A DNA stretch of 64,000 nt. It comes from an uncultured Collinsella sp. Its GTDB lineage: Bacteria; Actinomycetota; Coriobacteriia; Coriobacteriales; Coriobacteriaceae. Positions within the stretch are counted from its first letter, which is position 1. Every line of letters begins with the position of its first letter. Below are positions 18,444-27,139 of the stretch, one piece after another. A program made the position numbers and the translations under genes. The notes under the pieces are model-generated. The model had not been told where the DNA came from. It ran no database searches and worked only from the letters and a program-made list of their open reading frames with translations. The DNA lies in the NCBI GenBank assembly GCA_900757185.1, contig CAAEMX010000049.1:8686-72685 (forward strand). Reading direction: 5' to 3'.

Positions 18444-19364
18444 ATGCGTATTGTGTTTATGGGTACGCCCGATTTCGCTGTGCCTTCTTTGACTTCGCTT
18501 GTTGAGGCTGGGAATGAGATTGCGCTTGTTGTTACTCGTCCTGATGCTGTTCGTGGTCGTGGTAAAAAGCTTGAGCCGTCTCCTGTTAAGGCTAAGGCGC
18601 TGGAGCTGGGGTTGCCGGTCATTGAGGCGAATCGTATGACGCCTGAGGTTGTTGAGGTGCTCCAGGCTGCCCAGGCTGATATTTTCTGTGTGGCTGCCTA
18701 TGGCTGCATTTTGCCCGATGAGGTGCTGCATATGGCACCGCTCGGCATTGTGAATGTTCATGCGTCCTTGCTGCCTCGTTGGCGTGGGGCTGCTCCTATT
18801 CAGCGTGCCATTCTTGCTGGTGATGAGGTTGCTGGCGTTTCCATTATGCGCATTGGGCATGGCGTGGATACCGGCGCTTATTGCGCCCAGGCGTCTACGT
18901 CGGTTGCAGGCAAGCATGCCGAGGCACTGACTACGGAGCTTGGCGAGCTGGGCGGCAAACTGCTTGCCGATACGCTTCCTTCTCTTGCCGATGGCACCGC
19001 CGTGTGGACTGAACAGGATGAGGCGCTCGTTACCCATGCTGCCAAGATCTCCAAGCAAGAGATGCGTCTGGATCCGCACATGGCGGCGCTTGATTGCGTG
19101 CGTCATGTGCTGGCTTCGTCCGATACCGCGCCTGCTCGTTGCGTGATTGCCGGCAAGACCGTGCGCGTGCTCGATGCTGCGCCGGCTGATGTGTCGCTTG
19201 GTGAGGGGCTCGTCGCCGTTCAGGCCAAGCATGTTTACCTGGGCCTTTTCGATGGCTCGGTCGAGTTGCTCGAGGTTAAGCCTGATGGCAAGCGTGCTAT
19301 GACTGCTTCTGCTTGGGCTGCTGGCTTGCAGGGTGCCGATCTTTCGTGGGGTGTATTGTCATGA
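18444..19364 (+). CDS. fmt: Methionyl-tRNA formyltransferase
   Basis: A 306-residue enzyme that formylates initiator Met-tRNA using 10-formyl-tetrahydrofolate. The start MRIVFMGTPDFAVPSL, the folate/catalytic segment VNVHASLLPRWRGAAPIQRAI and the GVSIMRIGHGVDTGA stretch are diagnostic. A C-terminal OB-like domain for tRNA binding follows. The first 400 bases use T-ending codons far more than gltX or priA do. The stop overlaps the rsmB ATG by four bases. Confidence 0.95.
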   Translation: MRIVFMGTPDFAVPSLTSLVEAGNEIALVVTRPDAVRGRGKKLEPSPVKAKALELGLPVIEANRMTPEVVEVLQAAQADIFCVAAYGCILPDEVLHMAPLGIVNVHASLLPRWRGAAPIQRAILAGDEVAGVSIMRIGHGVDTGAYCAQASTSVAGKHAEALTTELGELGGKLLADTLPSLADGTAVWTEQDEALVTHAAKISKQEMRLDPHMAALDCVRHVLASSDTAPARCVIAGKTVRVLDAAPADVSLGEGLVAVQAKHVYLGLFDGSVELLEVKPDGKRAMTASAWAAGLQGADLSWGVLS

Positions 19365-20761
19365 GCAAGCTATCTCCCGCGCGCAAGCTTGCGCTCGATG
19401 TACTGATGGAGGCCGATCGCCGCGGTATGTATGCGCGCGACGTGCTGTCCTCTCGCGCATCGGCCAAGGCTATTGACCAGCGCGATTCCGCTTTTGCCGC
19501 CCGCTTGGCGCTGGGCGTGGCCGCCACGCAGGGTATTTTGGACGAGCTGCTCGATCAGTTTCTCGATAAACCCAAAAAGGTTGCGCCGCGCGTTCGCATG
19601 GCGCTTCGTATCTCGGCCTTCGAGATGCTCTACCTGCATACGCCGGGCCGCGTTGCCGTGAGCCAGGGTGTTGAGCTGGTGCGCAGTGGTGCTAAGTCTG
19701 CTGCGGGCCTGGCAAACGCGGTGCTGCACAAGGTTGCGGACAACGTTGAGGACTTTGCCACGGCATCCGATGGGGATGAGTCCGAGCGACGCTTGGTTCG
19801 CCTGTCTCGCCTGATGGGCTTGCCGCGATGGCTGTGCGCTCGCATTATGGCATCGTTTGACACGCCAGAGGGTGCGCTTAACTTTGCCGGCAATCTGGCC
19901 CCCGCGCCGCTAGCCCTGCACGAGAACGCTTTCGCGTCCAAGCCCGATCCGTATATCTCGCAGCTCGTCGCACCTGTCTTCCCGGGCTGCCATGCCCCGG
20001 TTGATGCCCAGGTTACCGTTGCTTCGGGTGCGTTTGAGCGTGCTGCCGCAGTGGCATCTGATCTCAACGCGCAACTTATCGCCACAGCTGCCACGCGTCC
20101 TGGTAGCTGCCTTGAGCTTGGTGCCGGTCGTGGCACCAAGACCTATGTGATGATGTGCCAGGCCAAGCGTGCGGGCTATGAGCGTCAGCATACGGCGCTC
20201 GATCTGCATGATCGCAAGTGTGATCTGAATCTCGCTCGCCTGCATAAGGCCGGTATTCAGGGAGTTCGTACGGTTTCGGGTGATGCTTGCGAGCTTGATG
20301 AGGTGCTCACATCGTTTGATGCCATGCTTGGCGAGCCGGTTAAGTTCGACACGGTCTTTATCGATGCGCCGTGCTCGGGCACCGGCACTATGCGCCGTCA
20401 TCCCGAGATCCCGTGGCGCCTGACCGAAAAGGATGTGACGGTTGAGCTACCCAAGCTGCAGCTGACGATGCTCAAGGAAGCCGCTGCGCGCGTGGCTGCC
20501 GGTGGCGAGCTCATTTATGCGACGTGCTCGGTCTTTGATGAGGAGAACACGCAGGTTGTGGATGCGTTCTTGGCGTCGCCCGAGGGTGCGGACTTTAGCC
20601 TGGAGCCGCTCTCCGAGGCGCAGATTCTGCAACTCCCCGAGTTCGATCAGGCCAAGAAGCTCGTATCCGTACGCCAGAATGATCGAGGCCTCTTCCAAAG
20701 CGTGCCGGTAAACGCCGACTCCTACGACGGCCACTTCTGCGCCCGCCTGGTCCACAAGTAA
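19361..20761 (+). CDS. rsmB: 16S rRNA m5C967 methyltransferase
   Basis: A 466-residue protein with an N-terminal NusB-like RNA-binding domain (residues 1-140) and a C-terminal SAM-dependent Rossmann domain. The SAM motif is CLELGAGRGTKTYVMM. The catalytic pair of cysteines lies in FIDAPCSGTGTMRRHPEIPW and LIYATCSVFDEEN, the RsmB/Sun arrangement. ATG 19361 overlaps the fmt stop (ATGA); an upstream in-frame start at 19313 lies inside fmt and is rejected. The gene ends nine bases before the 63-bp inverted-repeat element. Confidence 0.95.
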   Translation: MSKLSPARKLALDVLMEADRRGMYARDVLSSRASAKAIDQRDSAFAARLALGVAATQGILDELLDQFLDKPKKVAPRVRMALRISAFEMLYLHTPGRVAVSQGVELVRSGAKSAAGLANAVLHKVADNVEDFATASDGDESERRLVRLSRLMGLPRWLCARIMASFDTPEGALNFAGNLAPAPLALHENAFASKPDPYISQLVAPVFPGCHAPVDAQVTVASGAFERAAAVASDLNAQLIATAATRPGSCLELGAGRGTKTYVMMCQAKRAGYERQHTALDLHDRKCDLNLARLHKAGIQGVRTVSGDACELDEVLTSFDAMLGEPVKFDTVFIDAPCSGTGTMRRHPEIPWRLTEKDVTVELPKLQLTMLKEAAARVAAGGELIYATCSVFDEENTQVVDAFLASPEGADFSLEPLSEAQILQLPEFDQAKKLVSVRQNDRGLFQSVPVNADSYDGHFCARLVHK

Positions 20762-20769
20762 CGACTAAG

Positions 20770-20832
20770 TTGCGGTGAAATAGGGATTGAATAGCGGCTT
20801 CTGCCCGCCAAACAGTCCTTATTTCACCGCAA
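20770..20832. repeat. 63-bp inverted-repeat element, copy 2
   Basis: Perfect ends TTGCGGTGAAATA / TATTTCACCGCAA flank a GC-rich centre. It aligns with the reverse complement of the element at 4506-4569, with substitutions mostly in the centre. It sits between the convergent genes rsmB and the zinc-ribbon gene, the same context as copy 1. Confidence 0.75.
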
Positions 20833-20859
20833 CTCATAAGGAAACCTGGGCAGCTAAAG

Positions 20860-20897
20860 AATCAGCCCCGCGATTGGTGTTGGTCGCGGGGCTGATT
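20860..20897 (-). terminator. Terminator of the zinc-ribbon gene
   Basis: AATCAGCCCCGCGA pairs perfectly with TCGCGGGGCTGATT across ten bases, just downstream of the minus-strand stop at 20903. It is followed on the minus strand by CTTTAG. Confidence 0.75.
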
Positions 20898-20902
20898 GGT
20901 TT

Positions 20903-21139
20903 CTAGTGGCTGTGCGGGCAGTTGGCGCAGCAGCCACTCGTGGCGCTGGTGTTGGAGCCGCCGCTTCGCTGGTCGGTGTTGTAGAAGCCGCTGCCCTCAA
21001 ACTTGATGCCGCTGGCCGAGAACGTCTTGGCGGCCGGAGCGCCGCAGTTGGGGCACACGACCTCGGGGGTCTCGGACATGGGATGCTCAACCTCAAACAC
21101 GTTGCCGCAGCTCGAGCACTTGTAATCGTAGCGCGCCAT
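20903..21139 (-). CDS. FmdB-family zinc-ribbon protein
   Basis: A 78-residue protein starting MARYDYKCSSCGNVFEVEH, with CxxC at residues 8-11 and CPNCGAPA near 33-36. This is the FmdB/regulatory zinc-ribbon fold, found as small conserved proteins of uncertain role. The tail is Gly/Ser-rich and ends GCCANCPHSH, giving extra cysteines and a histidine that may bind a second metal. AAAAGGAAG precedes the ATG. It has its own terminator, and a hairpin terminator of the upstream GH13-GH77 gene lies before it. Confidence 0.88.
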   Translation of the reverse strand: MARYDYKCSSCGNVFEVEHPMSETPEVVCPNCGAPAAKTFSASGIKFEGSGFYNTDQRSGGSNTSATSGCCANCPHSH

Positions 21140-21159
21140 AATACTTCCTTTTCAGCACA

Positions 21160-21185
21160 AAGCGGGCAGATTACTCTGCCCGCAA
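21160..21185 (-). terminator. Terminator of the GH13-GH77 gene
   Basis: GCGGGCAGA and TCTGCCCGC pair across four bases on the minus strand and are followed by TTTG, about 45 bases past the stop at 21228. Confidence 0.65.
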
Positions 21186-21227
21186 AAATTCAAACGTCTG
21201 TAACTGTACCCTATATCGGGCGTTTTA

Positions 21228-24200
21228 TCACGCTTCGCCCCAGAATCTATGCGTGTTGCGCAGGAGCTGTGCGGTTTTGCCCTCAGCGGCCGCAACGTCG
21301 GCCTCGTCAGCCTGCCAGGTCCAGTTGCCCGTGGCCACGCCCGGTACGTTCATGCGCGCGTCGTCGCTCAGCCCCAGGACATCCTGCAGCGGCATCATCA
21401 CCAGGGGAGCGTCGCTTGCCAGCGCGTCGCTCATCAGCTTGGCTGCCACCTCAACACCGCTCGGCTCGTCGCCGCCCGCAAAGGAGCGCGTGCACCAACC
21501 CGCGAGCGTCGACGTGTCGTGCGTCGAGGTGTACAGGATCTTTCCTGGCGTAGGGTGCACGCCGCTACGGACATCGTAGTCGCTAAACTCCAGCACGTCC
21601 ATGCCGGGGAAGCCGCAGGTCGAGGCCATGGCGCGAACGCCGGGCGTCAGGTAGCCCAGGTCCTCGGCGATAAAGTTGAGCGGCCCCAGCTCGTCATAGG
21701 CGGTCTGGAACAGGTCCTTGCCCGGGCCTGCCAGCCAACGCCCGTCGGCGCAGGCCTTACCCGTGGGAATGCTAAAGTAGCTGTGGAAGCCCAGGAAGTG
21801 ATCCAAGCGCACGCGGTCGTAGAGCGAAAACGCACGACGTAGGCGATCCATCCACCAGCTATAGCCGTTCTGCTTCATGTGGTCCCAGCGGAACGTCGGG
21901 TTGCCCCACACCTGGCCCTCGGGCGCAAAGTTGTCGGGCGGCGCACCGGAGATCTCGATTGCCTTACCGGTATCGGACAGCCAGAAGTTCTCGGGTTCGC
22001 TCCACGCATCCGCCGAATCGTCGGACACGTACATAGGAATATCGCCGATGACCTCGATGCCCTTCTTGTGCGCATAGTTCATAAGCTCGCACCAAGCCAG
22101 GTCAAAGCGGTACTGCATGTACGCCTGAAGCTCGGCCTCGTCGTGGAAACGCTTGTCGTCAATCAAGTGCTCGTTGTAGCGCGCAACATCTGCCGGCCAA
22201 TCGTGGCGCGATTCGCCCTCAAAGTACTTTTTGACGGCCATATAGACGCAGTACTTCTCGAGCCAATCGGCATTGCGATGTTTAAACGCGGTGTACAGCG
22301 GATCGGCATCCTCGCCGCCGTGGGCCTTCCAGGTCTCAAAGTCGGCGGCTAGCTCCTTGTGGCTTTCGGGCAGCAGGTCGATATTGCCTGCAAAGGCCGA
22401 AGGACCGGCGTAAGGGGAGCGGAAGAAGTCCGTCGGGTTGACAGGCAGGACCTGCCAGTAGCGCATGCCCATAGCGGCCATATGGTCGATAAAACGACGC
22501 GTGGGCGCGCCGATCGTGCCGGGCTTACCGTCGTCGGTCGGCACCGATGTGATATGGCACACAACGCCCGCACCGTAATCGAGCGGCTCCTGCAGACGCT
22601 GCTCGGCGTGGTGATAGATGATCGACGATCCCAGCGGATACAGGTCGAGCGTGACGGTGCCATTGTGAATCTCGCACTCGTGACCGCTAATCACATCGCT
22701 CGCACATTCGTCGAGCGCCGGAATCGTCACGCGGTGTGAATTGCGCAGGCTGCGGTTGATGATAACCGTAGCGGCCTCGCCATCCTTGCCCGTGCGGTTG
22801 TATGCCAGCACTTCGTCGTTGAGCGCGAAGGCCTTGATCTCGCCGTCGATCATAAACGGCAGTGCGCGGCGTACGGCGGAGGCGTTCTTGACAATAGCCA
22901 GCGTGTCGAAGTCGTGCAGTTGGTCCTTGGTCGGCAGGGTGCGGCGGTTGCCCGGATCGGTAAGGCCCTCCAGGCCGTATTCGTCGCCGTAGTAGATCGA
23001 AGGCACGCCGGGGAAGGTCATCTGCATGAGCGTGGCGAGCCAAAAACGGCTCTTGGCCAGGCCCATCGAGTTCTCGTCCAGACGCCACTTGCTGCGCTCG
23101 CTCTCGGGCAGCTGCGTCTCGTCGGGGCCGCCGCCGAGCACCGAGATGATTCGCGGGCGGTCGTGGCTCGAAAGCAGATTGAGCGCGCAGGACAATGCCT
23201 CGCTCGGGTAGTTCTCGCGCAGGGTTTCGATATCCTCGGCTGCCTGGTAGGCGTTCTTGTAGCCCATCAAAAAGCCGATGACCATGTCGCGGAAGGGGTA
23301 ATCCATAGCAGAGTCCAACTCGGAGCCCTGTAGGTAGCGACGCAGATGGCCGTAGCTAATCTTGTTGGAGGCGTCTTCCCAGACTTCGCCGAGCAACAGT
23401 GCGTCAGGCTTTTCGTCAAGTACGGCCTTCTTGATCTCGGCCAGGAAGTCGTCGGAAAGCTCGTCAGCGACGTCCAGGCGCCAGCCATGAGCGCCGGCAC
23501 GTAGCCATTTACGGATCACGCCGTCCTTGCCCAGAAGCCGCTCGCGTACCAGCTCGGAGCTCTCATTGATGGCGGGCATGTTGCCCACGCCCCACCAGCA
23601 GTCGTACGAGCCGTCCTCGTGGAAATAAAACGCATCGCGCCACGGCGAATCCTCGCTCTGCCACGCGCCCACACCGGGGTAGTTGCCGTAGCGGTTAAAG
23701 TAGATCGAGTCGTCGCCTGTGTGGTTGAACACACCGTCCAGAATAATTGAAATGCCGAGCTTCTCGGCCGCCTCGCACAGCTCCGTAAAGTCCTGCTCGG
23801 TGCCCAGGATCGGGTCGATCTTGGTGTAGTCGGCCGTGTCGTAGCGGTGGTTGCTCGCGGCCTCAAAGATGGGGTTGAGGTAGATGGCCGTAAAGCCCAG
23901 CTCCGCGATGCGGGGCAGGTCATTTTGGATGCCCTTGAGCGAGCCGCCGTAGAAGTCCCAGGTCTTGATGGAGCCGTCCTCGGCGCGCTCGTATACGGGC
24001 GGCTCGTTCCAGTCCTCGATCATGCGGCGCTGGATTCCGTTGCGCGGTTTTTCGACTTCGGCCAGCGTGCGCTCGCGCCAGTTTTCGTCGCGGGCATAGC
24101 GGTCGGGGAAGATCTGGTACACCATGCCGCGCTCGTACCAGGCGGGGCGGTTGTCGCGGTGCTTATAGACGGTGATCTGGAACGAAGGTACCTCGGCGTA

Positions 24201-24524
24201 GTCGTAGGTTACGCCTTCGCCGCCGGTGCGGCCCTGCGGTGCGCCCAGGCGAACCTCGGGCTGGCCCTCGATATTGCAGATAAAGCTGTACCAGATAAGA
24301 CAGGGCTCGGTACACTCAAGCTCTACGGAAAATATGCCGTCGCCTTCATGCGTCATGGGATACAGAGTTTCCCCGATCTCATCGACCCAGGTTCGCAGCG
24401 TAAGCGTTGCCTGGTTGGGGTCGGCATCCTCCAAAATTACCGACAGCGAAACGGAAGTTCCTGTGGTCACAGCGCCAAACGGAGTGCGAAACTGCGGCAG
24501 GCGGCTGTTGTGTATCAATCTCAT
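21228..24524 (-). CDS. Alpha-amylase family GH13 fused to 4-alpha-glucanotransferase GH77
   Basis: A 1098-residue two-enzyme fusion. Residues 1-110 form an N-terminal beta domain like CBM34. Residues 115-620 are a GH13 neopullulanase-like barrel with GVFNHTGDD, GWRLDVADE (nucleophile Asp), LLGEVWEDA (acid/base Glu) and LLSSHDRPR (third Asp). From about 640 a GH77 amylomaltase begins (FRSPYAGPSAFAGN), with VRLDHFLGFHSYF (nucleophile), FIAEDLGYLTPGV (acid/base) and STHDTSTLAGW. There is no signal peptide, so it should act on cytosolic maltodextrin or glycogen fragments. It belongs with the glycogen genes upstream but has its own promoter region with TGGTAAA(A)C repeats. The usual MalQ is about 500 residues. 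Confidence 0.93.
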   Translation of the reverse strand: MRLIHNSRLPQFRTPFGAVTTGTSVSLSVILEDADPNQATLTLRTWVDEIGETLYPMTHEGDGIFSVELECTEPCLIWYSFICNIEGQPEVRLGAPQGRTGGEGVTYDYAEVPSFQITVYKHRDNRPAWYERGMVYQIFPDRYARDENWRERTLAEVEKPRNGIQRRMIEDWNEPPVYERAEDGSIKTWDFYGGSLKGIQNDLPRIAELGFTAIYLNPIFEAASNHRYDTADYTKIDPILGTEQDFTELCEAAEKLGISIILDGVFNHTGDDSIYFNRYGNYPGVGAWQSEDSPWRDAFYFHEDGSYDCWWGVGNMPAINESSELVRERLLGKDGVIRKWLRAGAHGWRLDVADELSDDFLAEIKKAVLDEKPDALLLGEVWEDASNKISYGHLRRYLQGSELDSAMDYPFRDMVIGFLMGYKNAYQAAEDIETLRENYPSEALSCALNLLSSHDRPRIISVLGGGPDETQLPESERSKWRLDENSMGLAKSRFWLATLMQMTFPGVPSIYYGDEYGLEGLTDPGNRRTLPTKDQLHDFDTLAIVKNASAVRRALPFMIDGEIKAFALNDEVLAYNRTGKDGEAATVIINRSLRNSHRVTIPALDECASDVISGHECEIHNGTVTLDLYPLGSSIIYHHAEQRLQEPLDYGAGVVCHITSVPTDDGKPGTIGAPTRRFIDHMAAMGMRYWQVLPVNPTDFFRSPYAGPSAFAGNIDLLPESHKELAADFETWKAHGGEDADPLYTAFKHRNADWLEKYCVYMAVKKYFEGESRHDWPADVARYNEHLIDDKRFHDEAELQAYMQYRFDLAWCELMNYAHKKGIEVIGDIPMYVSDDSADAWSEPENFWLSDTGKAIEISGAPPDNFAPEGQVWGNPTFRWDHMKQNGYSWWMDRLRRAFSLYDRVRLDHFLGFHSYFSIPTGKACADGRWLAGPGKDLFQTAYDELGPLNFIAEDLGYLTPGVRAMASTCGFPGMDVLEFSDYDVRSGVHPTPGKILYTSTHDTSTLAGWCTRSFAGGDEPSGVEVAAKLMSDALASDAPLVMMPLQDVLGLSDDARMNVPGVATGNWTWQADEADVAAAEGKTAQLLRNTHRFWGEA

Positions 24525-24585
24525 AGTACGGTCCAGTTCAATAGAATCATGGCCTGCTGGCCATGGGCTTTACGCACAGGATGTA

Positions 24586-24666
24586 AGTATATCTGTTGTA
24601 CACAGGCTGTATAAACAACATCCGTTTACCATCGGCGAACGGTTGTCCTAGAAAATCGTTTTACCA
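24586..24666 (-). promoter_or_regulatory. Promoter/operator region of the GH13-GH77 gene
   Basis: On the minus strand a -10-like TATACT (24591-24586) lies about 60 bases before the ATG. Upstream are two copies of TGGTAAA(A)C: one at 24666-24650 reading TGGTAAAACGATTTTCT, with the central CG typical of LacI-family operators, and one at 24631-24624. The same word occurs four times ahead of the HAD gene near glgB. Confidence 0.5.
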
Positions 24667-24679
24667 ACTATCCACAGAG

Positions 24680-24706
24680 AAGGGGCGCCCGGTTGGAGCG
24701 CCCCTT
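24680..24706 (-). terminator. Terminator of glgA
   Basis: On the minus strand AGGGGCGC pairs with GCGCCCCT, followed by TCTCTGT, about 37 bases past the glgA stop at 24743. Confidence 0.65.
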
Positions 24707-24742
24707 ACTTATGGTTTGATGAGGTTTTGGATCGTCTGTGGG

Positions 24743-27049
24743 CTAGCGGCGCTTGCGGGTGGCCGTTGCCTTGCGGACGGACGTCTTCTTGGACGGCGCT
24801 TTTTTCTCGGTCGCGGCGGCGGGGGAGACCGGGGGCTCCTTGGCGGGTTCGACCTTAGGCTCGGCCTTTGCCGTAGCCTTCGGAGCGGTTTTCGGTGCCG
24901 GCTTGGGCTTTGCCTCGGGCTTGGGCTCCTCTTTGACGGCGGCGGGCTTAGCCTCTGCCTTGGCAGTTGCGGCCTTTGCCGTGGACTTCTTAGCCGTCGT
25001 CGTTGCGCGCTTGCGCGTGGTGGTCTTGGCGGTCGGCTTGGCCTCGACAGCTGCCTCGGCCTTAGGCTCGGCGGCTGTCTCCTCGACCTTGACGGCGGGC
25101 TTTGCGGCAGCCTTCGGAGCGGCCTTTGTCACAGTAGCCTTGGCGGCCGTCGACTTCGTTGCCGTGGTCTTCTTGGCAGCTGTTGCCTTCTTGGCAGTCG
25201 TGGTCGTCTTTTTGGCAGCGGTCTTTGCCGGAGCCTTGGCGGCCGGTTTGGCCTCAGCGACCTCGGCCTTTACCTCGGGAGCGGCTTCGGCGGCCTTCTT
25301 GGCAGCTGCGGTGGTGCGCTTGCGCGTGGTCGTTGTCTTGGCAGCCGTTGTTTTAGTCGCGGCGGCCTTGACCGTCGTAACCTTCTTAGCCGTCGTCTTG
25401 CGGGTCGCGGTCTTCTTAGCTACGGGCTTTACAGCAGGCTTGGCCTCGACCTCTGCCTTGTGAGCAACCTCAGCCTTCACCTCAGGCTCGGCCTTTGCGG
25501 GCTCGGCCTCAACCGGCTTCTCCTCAGCGGCCACCGGCTCAGCCACATCCACAGGCTCGTCGACAACAGCTGCCGGCCTCTCAATCTCCGGATGCATAAA
25601 GAAGTACAGGTCCAGATACTTGTCGGCCGAGCGCGTCCAGCTAAAGTCCTGGCTCATGGCCTGCGTGACCAGCTGGTTCCAGGCATCGCGGTTGTCCCAG
25701 AACAGGCGCGCCGCGCGGAACACCGCGTCGCCCATCTCGTCGCCGTTAAAGTTGCTAAACGAGAAGCCCGTGCCCTCGCCGGTAAACTCGTTGTACGGCT
25801 GCACGGTGTCCTTCAGGCCGCCGGTCTCGCGCACGATGGGCAGGGTGCCGTAGCGCATGGCGATGATCTGCGACAGGCCGCAGGGCTCAAACTTCGAAGG
25901 CATCAGGAACATATCGGCGGCGGCATACATGCGCTGCGACAGCGCGGGATCGAACTCGATACGCGCGGCCATGGTGCCGGGGTACTTGTCCTGGAAGTAG
26001 CGCAGGCCGTCCTCGTAGTCGCGGTCGCCGGTGCCCAGCACCGCCACCTGCACGCCGCCGGCCAAAATTCGGTCGAGCGCGTACATGACCAGGTCCATGC
26101 CCTTTTGGCGCGTCAGGCGCGTGACCATCACCATGAGCGGGCTGTCGTCGCGAACCTCGAGCCCCAGTTCCTCCTGCAGCTTTGCCTTGCATACGGCTTT
26201 GCCGGAACGGTCCTCCACGGTGTAGTTGGCGGCAATGCGCTTGTCGGTCGCCGGGTCAAAGCCCGCCACATCAATGCCATTCAAAATGCCCTGCAGCGCG
26301 TACGAACGCTCGCGCAGAACGCCGTCCAGGCCCTCGCCAAACTCGGGCGTCTGGATCTCGTTGGCATAGGTGGGGCTCACCGTGGTAATGGCGTCGGCAT
26401 AGCGCAGCGCGCCCAGCATGTAGTTGACGCTGCAGGCGTCGCAACGCAGCTGCGAGGCGGCAGCGGGAATATGCGCCACACCCAGGATGTCCTCCATCAC
26501 GGTGTCGCTAAACTGGCCCTGGAACGCCACATTGTGGATCGAGAACACGGTCTTGACGCGGTCGTACAGCGGCAGGCCCTGGTAGAACTCGCGCAAAAAC
26601 ACGGGCGCCAGCGCCGTCTGCCAGTCGTTGCAGTGCAGGATGTCGCACTCAAAGCCGGTCGGCAGGTGCTGCAGGCTCTCGGTGATGGCCTTGGAGAAAA
26701 ACGCAAAGCGCTCGCCGTCGTCAAAGAAGCCGTACGGATAGTCGCGCGCAAAGTAGCGCTCGTTGTCGATGAACATATAGGTGACGCCGTCGTGCTCGAG
26801 CTTCTCGAGTCCGCAGTACTCATTGCGCCAGCCCAGGCTCACATAAAAGTCGGAGAAGTGCTCCATCTGCGCCTTGTACTCGTCCTTGATGGTGGCGTAC
26901 TTGGGCACCATGACGATGACCTCGGCGCCGGCGCGCACAAGCGCCGCAGGCAGCGAGCCCGCCACGTCGCCCAGGCCACCGGTCTTTACAAACGGTGCGC
27001 ACTCGGCCGAGGCAAACACGATCTGCATCTTTTTGCTGGAATCTGCCAT
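24743..27049 (-). CDS. glgA: Glycogen synthase with a long histone H1-like C-terminal tail
   Basis: Residues 1-485 are a standard GT5 ADP-glucose glycogen synthase: CAPFVKTGGLGDVAGSLPAAL near the N-terminus, LHCNDWQTALAPVFL, and the C-terminal FEPCGLSQIIAMRYGTLPIV with the catalytic glutamate. Bacterial GlgA normally ends here. This protein continues for about 280 residues (24746-25590) of Ala, Lys, Thr, Pro and Glu, with repeated KKTTTTAKK, TTRKRTT and AKTTTTRKR units, ending KKTSVRKATATRKRR. The tail is predicted to be disordered and strongly basic, with an acidic Glu-rich first third. ATG 27049 (MADSSKK) is chosen for GGGAGA five bases upstream. A hairpin separates it from glgD. Confidence 0.95.
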   Translation of the reverse strand: MADSSKKMQIVFASAECAPFVKTGGLGDVAGSLPAALVRAGAEVIVMVPKYATIKDEYKAQMEHFSDFYVSLGWRNEYCGLEKLEHDGVTYMFIDNERYFARDYPYGFFDDGERFAFFSKAITESLQHLPTGFECDILHCNDWQTALAPVFLREFYQGLPLYDRVKTVFSIHNVAFQGQFSDTVMEDILGVAHIPAAASQLRCDACSVNYMLGALRYADAITTVSPTYANEIQTPEFGEGLDGVLRERSYALQGILNGIDVAGFDPATDKRIAANYTVEDRSGKAVCKAKLQEELGLEVRDDSPLMVMVTRLTRQKGMDLVMYALDRILAGGVQVAVLGTGDRDYEDGLRYFQDKYPGTMAARIEFDPALSQRMYAAADMFLMPSKFEPCGLSQIIAMRYGTLPIVRETGGLKDTVQPYNEFTGEGTGFSFSNFNGDEMGDAVFRAARLFWDNRDAWNQLVTQAMSQDFSWTRSADKYLDLYFFMHPEIERPAAVVDEPVDVAEPVAAEEKPVEAEPAKAEPEVKAEVAHKAEVEAKPAVKPVAKKTATRKTTAKKVTTVKAAATKTTAAKTTTTRKRTTAAAKKAAEAAPEVKAEVAEAKPAAKAPAKTAAKKTTTTAKKATAAKKTTATKSTAAKATVTKAAPKAAAKPAVKVEETAAEPKAEAAVEAKPTAKTTTRKRATTTAKKSTAKAATAKAEAKPAAVKEEPKPEAKPKPAPKTAPKATAKAEPKVEPAKEPPVSPAAATEKKAPSKKTSVRKATATRKRR

Positions 27050-27072
27050 ATTGTCTCCCATGTTGCAATTCG

Positions 27073-27108
27073 AGAATAGCCGCCTGGCACAAACCGGGCG
27101 GCTATTCT
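27073..27108 (-). other. Intercistronic hairpin between glgD and glgA
   Basis: AGAATAGCCGCC pairs perfectly with GGCGGCTATTCT across 12 bases. It has no T-run on the minus strand, so it may be an RNA processing or stability element that tunes glgA within the operon. Confidence 0.5.
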
Positions 27109-27139
27109 ACATGTTACGAGCGATGTTGCGGTGCCAACG

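Noticed and set aside
24596..27079. Plus-strand frame of 827 codons opposite glgA
   Set aside because: Its Gly/Leu/Arg-rich low-complexity start mirrors the Lys/Ala-rich tail of GlgA; it has no domain or start signal.
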